From positions 62,001 to 126,000 of the forward strand of contig NZ_GG697141.2 in NCBI RefSeq assembly GCF_000155955.1: a stretch of 64,000 bases of DNA, read 5' to 3'. The first letter of the stretch is position 1, and each line of letters opens with the position of its first letter. The DNA is from Mitsuokella multacida DSM 20544 (lineage in GTDB: Bacteria > Bacillota > Negativicutes > Selenomonadales > Selenomonadaceae). Positions 28,776 through 36,381 of the stretch are shown one piece after another. The notes under the pieces are model-generated. The model was given only the letters and a program-made list of their open reading frames with translations. It searched no databases and was not told the origin of the DNA. A program made the translations under genes and the position numbers.

Positions 28776-29818
28776 ATATCAAAGACCATTTAGAAGGAAA
28801 TAAATACGGAAAACTTACTGTTATTGAGAGGGATAAAAACAAAGGAGGTTCACACTGGATATGCAAATGTGACTGCGGAAACATAACTTCTGTAGTAGGT
28901 ACAGACCTAAAATTAGGTAAAACTAAATCATGTGGGTGTCTTGGAAGGGAAATACACAGAGAGAAGAGTACAAAGCACGGGTTTTCTAAGACAAAACTAT
29001 ATAGAATCTGGAAGGGAATGAAAAGCAGATGTTACAGTAAGGGTCACAATAGTTACAAATATTACGGAGGAAAAGGGATAAAAGTATGCAAGCAGTGGGA
29101 GCACGATTTTGTGGCCTTTCGTACATGGTCGCTGAATAACGGATATAAGGAAGGACTATCTATAGATAGAATTGATAGTAATAAAGACTACGGGCCAGAT
29201 AACTGTAGATGGGTGACACCTCTTGTTCAATCCAATAATACTTCCAGAAATCACATTATTACGTACCACGGGGAATCCAAAACTATGGCAGAGTGGGCAG
29301 ACGAGGTTGGCATAAAGTATTCCACCTTGAGGGGCAGAATTAATACCAGTAAATGGCCTATAGAAAAAGCCCTGTTTGCTCCCTTACAGCGTCAAGAAGA
29401 AGCCGTTATCAAAGTAAAGTATAGAGATAGTCTTTGCCAATTAGAACAAAATGGCAGTTGGATAGACCTGAGAGCATCACAAGATTACTCTTACAAAAAA
29501 GGAGATTTTATAATGATAGACTTAGGTGTTTGTATTAAATTACCAGAAAGACATGAAGCACATCTACTTCCTCGTTCAAGTACATTTAAGAGATATGGCT
29601 TGATTATGACTAATTCTATGGGAATTATCGACTCCGCATACTCGGGAAATGATGATTGGTGGGCAATGCCATGTCTTGCAGTAAGGGATGGAGAAATCCA
29701 TAAAGGGGATAGAGTTGCACAGTTTAGGATTGCAAAAGAGCAACCCGTTATGTATGCAGAATCCGTTGACCATCTTGATGATGTATCTCGTGGCGGCTTT
29801 GGGAGTACAGGAAGATGA
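28772..29818 (+). CDS. Homing-endonuclease-like domain fused to dUTPase
   Basis: 348 residues from TTG 28772 (GGGAGGAATTATA upstream). Residues 1-~205: KYGKLTVIERD, CKCDCGN, SCGCL, KLYRIWKGMKSRCY, YYGGKGIKVCKQW, SIDRIDSNKDYGPDNCRWVT, then a NUMOD-like helix pair (TMAEWADEVGIKYSTLRGRI). This is a family common as free-standing phage HNH/AP2-type endonucleases. Residues 211-348: a full trimeric dUTPase, motifs I WIDLRA (230-235), II PRSS (267-270), III GIIDSAYSG (284-292), IV GDRVAQFRI (312-320) and V GGFGSTGR (341-348). The reading frame is continuous, with no start codon at the junction, so one polypeptide is expected. The gene is more AT-rich than its neighbours. Confidence 0.85.
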   Translation: MNIKDHLEGNKYGKLTVIERDKNKGGSHWICKCDCGNITSVVGTDLKLGKTKSCGCLGREIHREKSTKHGFSKTKLYRIWKGMKSRCYSKGHNSYKYYGGKGIKVCKQWEHDFVAFRTWSLNNGYKEGLSIDRIDSNKDYGPDNCRWVTPLVQSNNTSRNHIITYHGESKTMAEWADEVGIKYSTLRGRINTSKWPIEKALFAPLQRQEEAVIKVKYRDSLCQLEQNGSWIDLRASQDYSYKKGDFIMIDLGVCIKLPERHEAHLLPRSSTFKRYGLIMTNSMGIIDSAYSGNDDWWAMPCLAVRDGEIHKGDRVAQFRIAKEQPVMYAESVDHLDDVSRGGFGSTGR

Positions 29819-30129
29819 AACAGAATATTAATGGCATGACCATCGTAAGACTCCTGGTTGACTACGGCGACTCTGGATTTCTTTACTGCATGACCATTGC
29901 CACAAAGGATAAAGACATGCTTTTTCAGTGCATGAAAGGGTATTCCCATGATGTTCGATATCTGGACACCAAGAAGAGAGCAGGGAAGAACGACAAGGGC
30001 AACCGTAGACTCCCGGACGGCTCCATTATCATCGGTGCGACTGCTTTTGGTGACAAGGTATCAGCCAACACAGCCTTTAACAAATCTGAAAACCGTATGA
30101 ATCTCATTCGTCAGGCGGTGATGGTATGA
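29815..30129 (+). CDS. Phage protein of unknown function
   Basis: 104 residues, start in ATGA overlap with the dUTPase. Beta-rich first half and a basic middle (DTKKRAGKNDKGNRRLPDG). Unknown. Confidence 0.55.
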   Translation: MKQNINGMTIVRLLVDYGDSGFLYCMTIATKDKDMLFQCMKGYSHDVRYLDTKKRAGKNDKGNRRLPDGSIIIGATAFGDKVSANTAFNKSENRMNLIRQAVMV

Positions 30130-30686
30130 AGGATTCTATTGAACAATTCCTAGATGATTATAAAGCAGGGCGCATTGACGTCAACGCACTCCAAAGGCGA
30201 ATCAATTATATGGATTGGAGCCAGAATAAGCCGATGGCAATGCCGATGGATTATATCGAATCCAGTGAGGAGCCATGTGAAACCCTTGTTAACAGAGAGA
30301 AGTCTAATGACCTCGCTACGGCATTACATGACCTAAAAATGAACCTCTCAGATGATGACTGGAACATGTTTCTCATGACGGCCAATGGTTGTACCCAAGA
30401 GGAAATCGCCAACAAGTTACACTATACCCGCAGTTCAGTCATACGGCATATGCAGCGCATTGCCAAGATCAAACCTGAGTTACGTACTTTACTGAAAAAG
30501 GATACCCCAATGTACTTCGCGGATACGCCAAAGGATAAGCTGCGGTATCCCATGGACATTGCACGGAAGGTCACTGACCCAGACGGTAAAGTCCGTTGCC
30601 ACCTTCCTGAATACCTCCATACCCAGGATTGTGACTCTATCTGTACCTATTGCCAAAACTGTACTCGTAAGACTTCCCAGTGTTAA
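30126..30686 (+). CDS. Sigma-70 region 4-like / ArpU-type phage regulator
   Basis: 186 residues. LSDDDWNMFLMTANGCTQEEIANKLHYTRSSVIRHMQRI is a helix-turn-helix of sigma region-4 type. The C-terminal 60 residues contain a Cys-rich end (CDSICTYCQNCTRKTSQC) that may bind zinc. Proteins of this shape at the end of early operons often switch on late genes (inference). Confidence 0.7.
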   Translation: MKDSIEQFLDDYKAGRIDVNALQRRINYMDWSQNKPMAMPMDYIESSEEPCETLVNREKSNDLATALHDLKMNLSDDDWNMFLMTANGCTQEEIANKLHYTRSSVIRHMQRIAKIKPELRTLLKKDTPMYFADTPKDKLRYPMDIARKVTDPDGKVRCHLPEYLHTQDCDSICTYCQNCTRKTSQC

Positions 30687-30688
30687 AA

Positions 30689-30720
30689 AATAGGGGACTA
30701 CCTAATAAGTAGCCCCTATT
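30689..30720 (+). terminator. Terminator-like hairpin
   Basis: AATAGGGG pairs with CCCCTATT and CTAC with GTAG around CTAATAA. No long T run, so it may be weak or bidirectional. Confidence 0.6.
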
Positions 30721-30748
30721 AATTCACTTGATTGAGAGGAGAATCATT

Positions 30749-31450
30749 TTGAACGTTATTCTGTTAACCCATACCCCAGAGCCAGAGAAAATCATTGCTG
30801 CCGCTGCAAAGCTCTGTTATTCCCAGAAAGCTGACATTCAATCACTTATGGATGGCCTTGAACCAGATACGGTGAAAACATTCATCTCTAAGCTGATGTC
30901 CATGCACCATGAGAGTCCATTGGAACACGTGTCCTTCACCTTTGCCGTTGAGGATGTATCCCGTGCCCTTCTCGCACAAATCACAAGGCATCGCCTTGCA
31001 TCCTTCTCTGTACGTTCCCAGAGGTATTGCTCAGAGGAAACCTTTAAGGCTGTTATACCAGATTCAATAGACAAGGACCCGAAGAAGCGGGTAATCTTCC
31101 GTGATGCTATTGTAGATGCGAAGAACGCATACAATGGATTGCAGAGACTCGGTGTTAAGAACGAGGATGCACGAGCTGTACTCCCTAACGCCTGTTGTAC
31201 CCGCATGGTGTTCACGATGAACCTGCGTGAGTTATTACATTTCTTCAACCTTCGTTGCTGTGTTCGTGCTCAGACAGAGATTCGTGAACTTGCAAACCAG
31301 ATGCTAATTCTCTGCAAAGAAGTCTCTCCGATTCTCTTTGAACACGCTGGTGCGCATTGTGAATCCCTTGGCTATTGCCCAGAAGGAAAAATGAGCTGCG
31401 GCAGAGCACCGACAATTGAAAAACTCTTGAGTGTGTATCGTTCCAAATAA
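30749..31450 (+). CDS. thyX: FAD-dependent thymidylate synthase
   Basis: 233 residues from TTG 30749, with AGAGGAGA 6-7 nt upstream. The ThyX signature RHRxxSxxxxSQR is present as RHRLASFSVRSQR, followed by RYCSEE and LRELLHFFNLR. It makes dTMP from dUMP with flavin and methylene-THF. With the dUTPase and NrdDG it completes a phage pathway to dTTP. Last gene of the rightward early block. Confidence 0.95.
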   Translation: MNVILLTHTPEPEKIIAAAAKLCYSQKADIQSLMDGLEPDTVKTFISKLMSMHHESPLEHVSFTFAVEDVSRALLAQITRHRLASFSVRSQRYCSEETFKAVIPDSIDKDPKKRVIFRDAIVDAKNAYNGLQRLGVKNEDARAVLPNACCTRMVFTMNLRELLHFFNLRCCVRAQTEIRELANQMLILCKEVSPILFEHAGAHCESLGYCPEGKMSCGRAPTIEKLLSVYRSK

Positions 31451-31456
31451 AAAAAC

Positions 31457-31483
31457 AGGGGCTACCTTATGGTAGTCCCTTTT
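31457..31483. terminator. Terminator between converging gene blocks
   Basis: AGGGGCTACC pairs with GGTAGTCCCT around TTAT, followed by TTT; A-rich on the other side. It separates thyX from the minus-strand block. Confidence 0.8.
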
Positions 31484-31486
31484 GCG

Positions 31487-31762
31487 TTACTCAATTTCCC
31501 CTGTCTCCAGATTTAACTTCTTTCCCTTGTCGATCCTGTAAGCTGTACATGGTCCGTGTTCCATGTCTGTCCATACAAGATGATAGAGAGGTACATATCC
31601 GTTCTCAATGTCATCCCCAAGGCGAATACAATCTGATTCCCATGTCCCTTCATTCCATTCAAGGTCAGACAAGGGGATGTAATCGCCATCCCTATGACCT
31701 ACATCTTCAAGAATCTCTCTGATAGTCATGTTGTATACGGTCGTATCCATTGTAACCTTCAT
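31487..31762 (-). CDS. Small acidic phage protein
   Basis: 91 residues from ATG 31762 with the leader AAGGAGTGAGGACT. Acidic, with aromatic patches (YIPLSDLEWNEGTWE, PLYHLVW). Unknown. Last gene of the leftward block. Confidence 0.55.
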   Translation of the reverse strand: MKVTMDTTVYNMTIREILEDVGHRDGDYIPLSDLEWNEGTWESDCIRLGDDIENGYVPLYHLVWTDMEHGPCTAYRIDKGKKLNLETGEIE

Positions 31763-31786
31763 AGTCCTCACTCCTTGTTCTTGATA

Positions 31787-32329
31787 CTAGTTAACGTACG
31801 CTTTCACCTCAAAATACCAGTGGCTTCTAACCCTATCGTGCTCAGTTACCAGCCGATAGTATCTTTGTGTATCGTGACAGTAGAAGAAGCCACGCCCATA
31901 TTCCTTCGCATTATCTCTTGCTCTGCATAACTGACGTATTTCTTCGCTATCCCAAGTATAGTTTTCAGAATCAGTTCCAACGGCAGTGAGTAGTAGAGTA
32001 GTGGCAATGTGCTCCAATGCCATTGAATTCGTAGAGTCTGGAACAGTCATTGATAGTCCACAAACGTACCCAGGCTCATTCTGGAATACAGCCATAACCC
32101 ATTCATCTAGATTGTACGTGATGTACATCCGCGTATAGTCGTTCGGACCTTCTACTTGTCGCATGGGCACGTAGAACTTCACATCGTCTGTGAAACGTGA
32201 ATTAATAGCTGCTTTAGTCTGTTCTACACTGTATGTTTCGTTTAGTTCAACCTGTTGTGGACTTGCAAAGGCAACGCTAGACAACAATATCATCATGGTT
32301 GAAACTATTGATACAAATACTCTTTTCAT
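31787..32329 (-). CDS. Secreted protein of unknown function
   Basis: 180 residues from ATG 32329, preceded by the same leader AAGGAGTGAGGACT as the gene before. Signal peptide MKRVFVSIVSTMMILLSSVAFA, cut before SPQQ. The mature part is alpha/beta with YTWDSEEIRQLCRARDNA. A possible lysogenic conversion protein. Confidence 0.65.
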   Translation of the reverse strand: MKRVFVSIVSTMMILLSSVAFASPQQVELNETYSVEQTKAAINSRFTDDVKFYVPMRQVEGPNDYTRMYITYNLDEWVMAVFQNEPGYVCGLSMTVPDSTNSMALEHIATTLLLTAVGTDSENYTWDSEEIRQLCRARDNAKEYGRGFFYCHDTQRYYRLVTEHDRVRSHWYFEVKAYVN

Positions 32330-32344
32330 AGTCCTCACTCCTTG

Positions 32345-32716
32345 TTATTCTACTTCTCTGCCACAGTACCGACAAACCTTGGCGTCTTTTTTGATGTACT
32401 CCGCGCAATACGGGCAGACCTTCATGTCAGCCATGTTTGGCTTAGGGTCTTTAGCAAGGACGCAAATCAAGGCAATCGGGAAAAAGAGAATCCCAAACAC
32501 TCGCCACAAGCCTAAATCCGTGAAGTTCTTCTGCTCGGCAATGTCAACAATGATACTAGACAAAAGCCAGTACCCAAAACAGAGAAACGCCAAGGACACC
32601 AAGAAACCGCCAAAGTCAAAAAAGTTCGAGTAAGGGCGAACAAGCGTCTCATAGTAAAGGGCATCAATAAACAGAACGATTGGTGCACCGACGATAAATC
32701 TCAATATATTTTTCGT
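32345..32716 (-). CDS. Membrane protein with C-terminal zinc ribbon
   Basis: About 123 residues. Three hydrophobic segments precede a zinc ribbon CPYCAEYIKKDAKVCRYCG at the C terminus. The leader matches its two neighbours (AAGGAGTGAGTACA), but the codon in the ATG position is ACG (32716). A GTG at 32725 lies inside the ribosome site itself, so ACG is the better-placed start. Confidence 0.6.
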   Translation of the reverse strand, partial: TKNILRFIVGAPIVLFIDALYYETLVRPYSNFFDFGGFLVSLAFLCFGYWLLSSIIVDIAEQKNFTDLGLWRVFGILFFPIALICVLAKDPKPNMADMKVCPYCAEYIKKDAKVCRYCGREVE

Positions 32717-32809
32717 TGTACTCACTCCTTATTTATAATCCAATCCATACGCGACTCAAGTCATATCAGTTACCTCCTCAGATATACTCTACATCAAATT
32801 CCCTATTAA

Positions 32810-33094
32810 TCATAATCGCTTCACGGCGAGTGCAAACGTAATGGTCTGGCTCATCCTGTCAAGTATAACACAGAAGTTGTTCCCATAGGACTTCTGCATA
32901 TCTTCGTAGTCTGCATAGCATACTACAGGGTCGCCTTCTTCCTCGGCAATGACAAAACGACGTTGATGCATCCATTTCTCACGCTCCTCGTCGCTCGTGA
33001 ACGCATAAGAACTAAAACCGCCGCAGCCAACACCACGGCTCCAGAACTTTGCATAGAATAGGTTCTTCTTGTTGGTGTTCTTGTCCATAGTCAT
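32810..33094 (-). CDS. Small phage protein of unknown function
   Basis: 94 residues from ATG 33094, GAGGAGGAG upstream. It contains YAKFWSRGVGCGGFSSYAFTSDEEREKW; a similar FYAFDSKKKRDEWV run occurs in the protein at 37292-37591, so the two appear to be related. Unknown function. Confidence 0.55.
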   Translation of the reverse strand: MTMDKNTNKKNLFYAKFWSRGVGCGGFSSYAFTSDEEREKWMHQRRFVIAEEEGDPVVCYADYEDMQKSYGNNFCVILDRMSQTITFALAVKRL

Positions 33095-33095
33095 T

Positions 33096-33356
33096 TTATT
33101 TCTCCTCCTCTTTCTCGATAGACAACAAGCAATCACCCATAAGGTCTTCTCTATTGTCGTAGTCATCAATATCACGGCCACAATAATAAGCTAACTGGTC
33201 GTATGCATCGCTGTCAACGACATCCCAGGAGTCAGCCTTGTCTGTTTCCTTTTCGATATAGTCATACAATTCTCTTGCGGACGGATTGTAGTAGTTTTCA
33301 TTCCTTGCGGTTCTAACGTCGTTCGTCCAATTTCCATTGCCATCTGTCCAAAGCAT
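33096..33356 (-). CDS. Small acidic phage protein
   Basis: 86 residues (MLWTDGNGNWTNDVRTARNE...), very acidic C-terminal half. GGAGG lies 10 nt upstream of ATG 33356. It overlaps the neighbouring start. Unknown. Confidence 0.5.
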   Translation of the reverse strand: MLWTDGNGNWTNDVRTARNENYYNPSARELYDYIEKETDKADSWDVVDSDAYDQLAYYCGRDIDDYDNREDLMGDCLLSIEKEEEK

Positions 33357-33358
33357 TG

Positions 33359-33565
33359 TCAATCATCCTCCTCTTCCAGTTTCTTTCTCATGTCCTTCTC
33401 GATGTAGTCGGCCATGATTTCTTTCAATGCATCCGTAATAGCAGATACGCTGTCAAATTCATCATCCATAAGGTCAGCCGCAATAGTATTCCCTGGTCCG
33501 AATGATAAAGTCGTATGGCCGTATTTGTTCTCTGCATTGATATCAATCTCAATCGTTGCTTTCAT
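33359..33565 (-). CDS. Small acidic phage protein
   Basis: 68 residues from ATG 33565 with AGGAGGATGATTACA upstream. Begins with a strand (KATIEIDINAE) and ends in an acidic/basic helix (YIEKDMRKKLEEEDD). Unknown. Confidence 0.5.
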   Translation of the reverse strand: MKATIEIDINAENKYGHTTLSFGPGNTIAADLMDDEFDSVSAITDALKEIMADYIEKDMRKKLEEEDD

Positions 33566-33587
33566 TGTAATCATCCTCCTATTCCTA

Positions 33588-33707
33588 TTACTTCCTGCGG
33601 ATGTATTCAAGTTCGTCTAACACATAATCAAACCTACATCCATGAACCGACGAATAAAGTGGACATCTACCACATTGATGTTCGTGAGTAGTAGTACGGC
33701 ATCGCAA
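33588..33707 (-). CDS. Tiny Cys-rich protein with TTG start
   Basis: 39 residues if started at TTG 33707 (AAGGAAATTAC upstream). CRTTTHEHQCGRC, then a Cys nine residues on, looks like a small zinc site. It overlaps another short frame upstream; the two may be one gene split by a frameshift. Confidence 0.35.
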   Translation of the reverse strand: MRCRTTTHEHQCGRCPLYSSVHGCRFDYVLDELEYIRRK

Positions 33708-33760
33708 GTAATTTCCTTCATAGTTTCTACTTCTTTAATTATATTTTCCAATCTTGTCAT
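33617..33760 (-). CDS. Tiny helical protein overlapping the Cys-rich frame
   Basis: 47 residues from ATG 33760 (AATAGGAGCGAG upstream). The first ~18 residues (MTRLENIIKEVETMKEI) look genuine; the remainder runs in a different frame from the Cys-rich peptide. Confidence 0.35.
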   Translation of the reverse strand: MTRLENIIKEVETMKEITCDAVLLLTNINVVDVHFIRRFMDVGLIMC

Positions 33761-33774
33761 AACACTCGCTCCTA

Positions 33775-34047
33775 TTACTTCTTATCTACCCATTTGATTG
33801 TCTTTACAGGGACAACCTCTTGACATTCGACTTCCTCTTCGTCTTCCCAAGGCGTCCAATCCTCTGGCTCCTCTGGTTTATCATAACTAGCTCGATATGT
33901 CTTTCCGTCTACGTCCCTGAAAATCAACGTATGGTCGACCAGGCCACAATCAGCGTAGTCAATTGTATCCTCGATGAAATATTCGTTACACAAACTATAT
34001 GGGAGACCAAGCTCCTCAATAAGATATTCCCTCTTGAATTTCTTCAT
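33775..34047 (-). CDS. Small acidic phage protein
   Basis: 90 residues from ATG 34047, AGGAGTGATTACG upstream. Acidic, with DVDGKTYRASYDKPEEPEDW. Unknown. Confidence 0.5.
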   Translation of the reverse strand: MKKFKREYLIEELGLPYSLCNEYFIEDTIDYADCGLVDHTLIFRDVDGKTYRASYDKPEEPEDWTPWEDEEEVECQEVVPVKTIKWVDKK

Positions 34048-34063
34048 CGTAATCACTCCTATT

Positions 34064-34120
34064 TCATTTACTAGTTGCCCATACTACTAAAAACGTAAAT
34101 ATAATCCCTGCCGTAATCAT
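34064..34120 (-). CDS. Tiny single-helix membrane peptide
   Basis: 18 residues, MITAGIIFTFLVVWATSK, almost all hydrophobic. A near-copy lies at 34612-34665, broken by one extra T. The repeated context GATGATGAAGGAATGATT suggests a duplicated segment. Confidence 0.35.
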   Translation of the reverse strand: MITAGIIFTFLVVWATSK

Positions 34121-34438
34121 TCCTTCATCATCTGCTACTTAAAACATAGATAAATGTGCCTATGCTAAGATGTTTTGCTACAATCTCACGATTTGTAGTT
34201 CCTTGTTCATCATATCCGTCCTCGCCGTCAAAAGACAGGCTACTAACGTTTGAGTGATACTCCAAAGGCGTAAATTCCCGACTAGCCATCGGTACATATT
34301 GACAGTATCTTGTTTGTGATATTCTGCCAATTACATCTAGTAGCTTTCTCCTTTCATAATATTTTGTTTTTGCGTATTGGTTCGCCAACCTTGCTTGGTT
34401 CTCGCATTTACCACTGTCCAACGGCTACCATCAGGGTT

Positions 34439-34543
34439 CTATCCCGTAGTTAGACGGACTGTTTCAACCGCCTCTGGCTTATTTCCAGCCGTTCCGACTG
34501 CTGTAAAGTCAGCACAAACTAACTCAATGGATTCTTTGAGTCT
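34439..34543 (-). pseudogene. Possible 3' remnant of an IS200/IS605 TnpB gene
   Basis: A short frame (KESIELVCADFTAVGTAGN and a following KPEAVETVRLTTG) ends at a stop and is followed by hairpin-rich DNA, as TnpB genes run into their right ends. There is no start and no upstream body. The family assignment is by flavour only. Confidence 0.25.
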
Positions 34544-34611
34544 TTAGCATATTGCTACACTTTTATTCATATTTGAGCATCCTTTCAGTTGCTTAAATTT
34601 CCTGTTTTTAT

Positions 34612-34665
34612 TCACCAGTTGACCATACAATCAAAAAAGGTAAACAAAATAACAGCTGCAATCAT
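34612..34665 (-). pseudogene. Frameshifted copy of the tiny membrane peptide
   Basis: MIAAVILFTF, then out of frame at a run of six T; removing one T restores LIVWSTGE, parallel to LVVWATSK in the copy at 34064-34120. It starts in the ATGA overlap with the Bro-N gene. Confidence 0.35.
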
Positions 34666-35594
34666 TCCTTCATCATCTGTCTGCTGACCAATACCTGTGC
34701 CGTATCCCTTGTTATAAGGTATGCTTTGATACTCCGAATCTGCTTCACGATCTCGTCCAGTTTCTCATCCACTGTATTCGACGTAGAGTCATCAGATTCC
34801 TTCATGGAATAGCTGCCAGTCTTACGAATGGACGGCAAGACTTCCGATGTTACCCAATGCTTGAACCGTCTCGCCGATTCCAGTTTGCTGCCAAAGATAA
34901 GGCTGTACATACCTGACTCATTGATTATTGTGAGTCCTCTCGGCGGCACATTGAGTCCTGTGATATTGATAGGAGAGGGGAATGGATTTCCCAAAGTACG
35001 TGATTCCCGTACTTTAGAACCATTCTCATTTATACCATTGATTTCCAAACGTCGCGTTTTGCGACCTTTAGAATTACCATTGTTGCCTAAACGCCCTAAA
35101 ACAGGGCTTTTAGAACTATTCTCATTTACTACAACAATTCCCATGCCATTCTTTTGCTTCAGTAACGCCTTATCTTCATCGTAAACATGTTCCCTGATAG
35201 CATTCCTTTCCTTTAAATACCCCAAGTCTTCGGCAACATCCTTGCCAACAAACCAGGGATTCCCATTCGCATCCTCAATGACACGTAGCTGCTGAAATTC
35301 CGAACACGAAAATGACATGACATTTCCAACTGGATTTGCCTGAACCAACTCCCTGCCAAATCCCTGTACGCTCAATGCCTTATCCATGTCGCCAGTCGTG
35401 AATAACAGGATTCCTCTAGGGTATTTCCTGCTAGTCCTATTCTCATCCCCAAACATGACCGACTCTGCCCGTGTTAACTTCATAGGTTCAATCCCATGGC
35501 GTTTACAGAATGAATGAACGCCGTTGTATGAACTCACCCCGATAATCTTCTTGAATTCCTTCATAGTGTATACTCGTTCACCTTTATAGAACAT
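34662..35594 (-). CDS. Bro-N antirepressor-like protein with palindrome-coded insert
   Basis: 310 residues from ATG 35594 (GGGAGG, 9 nt). An N-terminal ~90-residue HTH-like region is followed by a Bro-N domain (NPWFVGKDVAEDLGYLKERNAIREHV, then RGLTIINESGMYSLIFGSKLESARRFKHWVTSEVLPSIRKTGSY). Between the two halves of Bro-N about 50 extra residues are encoded by three consecutive palindrome-bearing units (see the repeat entry). A short coiled coil ends the protein. Confidence 0.8.
   Translation of the reverse strand: MFYKGERVYTMKEFKKIIGVSSYNGVHSFCKRHGIEPMKLTRAESVMFGDENRTSRKYPRGILLFTTGDMDKALSVQGFGRELVQANPVGNVMSFSCSEFQQLRVIEDANGNPWFVGKDVAEDLGYLKERNAIREHVYDEDKALLKQKNGMGIVVVNENSSKSPVLGRLGNNGNSKGRKTRRLEINGINENGSKVRESRTLGNPFPSPINITGLNVPPRGLTIINESGMYSLIFGSKLESARRFKHWVTSEVLPSIRKTGSYSMKESDDSTSNTVDEKLDEIVKQIRSIKAYLITRDTAQVLVSRQMMKE
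34993..35108 (-). repeat. Three in-frame palindromic units inside the Bro-N gene
   Basis: Read on the minus strand, TTCTAAA and TTTGG/TTTAGG flank three hairpins whose stems differ: GCCCT/AGGGC (35093-35107), GTCGC/GCGAC (35051-35065), AAGTACG/CGTACTT (34994-35014). Stems are perfect although their sequences are unrelated; spacing is ~42-50 nt and the reading frame is kept. Confidence 0.75.
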
Positions 35595-36381
35595 GACCAT
35601 ATACCTCCCTTAAAATATCCCTTGTCTTATCTTCGTCTATATTCAAGTATCCCATTGTCGTTGTGATACTCGCATGTCTCATGGCAACCTGTATGTCCTG
35701 CACGGGTATCCCATTACGCGACAAGGTATTAGCAAAGTACCTTCTCAGGCTATGCGCATGGAATGCCAGGCCGTTATCATGGAACTCGTTACGGATGAAC
35801 TGTGCAAGGCCATTGCAGCTCATGCGCACCCCTCTGTGATTCAGGAAGAGGGCAGGGGACTCACTTTTTCTTTCCTTAATATATGCCTTGAGACTCGACA
35901 GGACGCGCGGATGGACTAACGGGATGATAGCATCGCGCTTTCCTTTGGTGTTCCGTAGTCTCAGCCTATGCCCATTCAGTATGTCATCCATGTCTAAACC
36001 AACAACTTCTCCAACGCGCAACCCATTGTAAGCCATCAGCGCGAACATAGCTCGATCTCTATGCGTTAACAGGTTGCCCCAGACAAGCTCAACGTCCTTA
36101 TCCGTTGGGCACTCCTGTATAGTCACGTTCGGCCTATAGGACTTGATGAGTTTCTTATGTGCCTTGTCGTACATGTCATTATACTCAAGGGCAATACAGA
36201 GCACTTTAAGCGTTTGCTTTTTCGTACTGTCTGCAAGGTCATTTTCCAAGAACAACTTGATTTCATCCAATGAACCATCCTTGAAGTATCTCAAGGCATT
36301 CCGATAGTTCTTATATGTGTTATCCGACTTCGTTGCATGAACATCATCCAGGAAGTCATGCCATAAACTCATGTCTCCCAT
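35584..36381 (-). CDS. Second tyrosine recombinase (XerC/D-like)
   Basis: About 265 residues from ATG 36381 (AGAGGAG upstream; ATG 36372 also possible). A short N-terminal core-binding domain (~1-95) precedes a catalytic domain with R (NGLRVGEVVGL), HAHSLRRYF, MRHASITTTMGYL. The arm-binding domain of the integrase at 13238 is absent, so it is more like Xer proteins that resolve multimers or act at simple sites. Confidence 0.88.
   Translation of the reverse strand: MGDMSLWHDFLDDVHATKSDNTYKNYRNALRYFKDGSLDEIKLFLENDLADSTKKQTLKVLCIALEYNDMYDKAHKKLIKSYRPNVTIQECPTDKDVELVWGNLLTHRDRAMFALMAYNGLRVGEVVGLDMDDILNGHRLRLRNTKGKRDAIIPLVHPRVLSSLKAYIKERKSESPALFLNHRGVRMSCNGLAQFIRNEFHDNGLAFHAHSLRRYFANTLSRNGIPVQDIQVAMRHASITTTMGYLNIDEDKTRDILREVYGHVL

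Noticed and set aside
29495-29540. AAAGGAG and ATG inside the dUTPase domain
   Set aside because: The bases encode the conserved KKGDFIMIDLG core; a start here would lose motif I, so it is probably coincidence.
34128-34421. 98-codon minus-strand frame
   Set aside because: No ribosome site at its start and it mixes several unrelated pieces of apparent debris; not credited as a gene.
34993-35108. CRISPR-like array in the Bro-N gene
   Set aside because: Only three units, within a coding frame, with palindromic variable parts; no cas genes.
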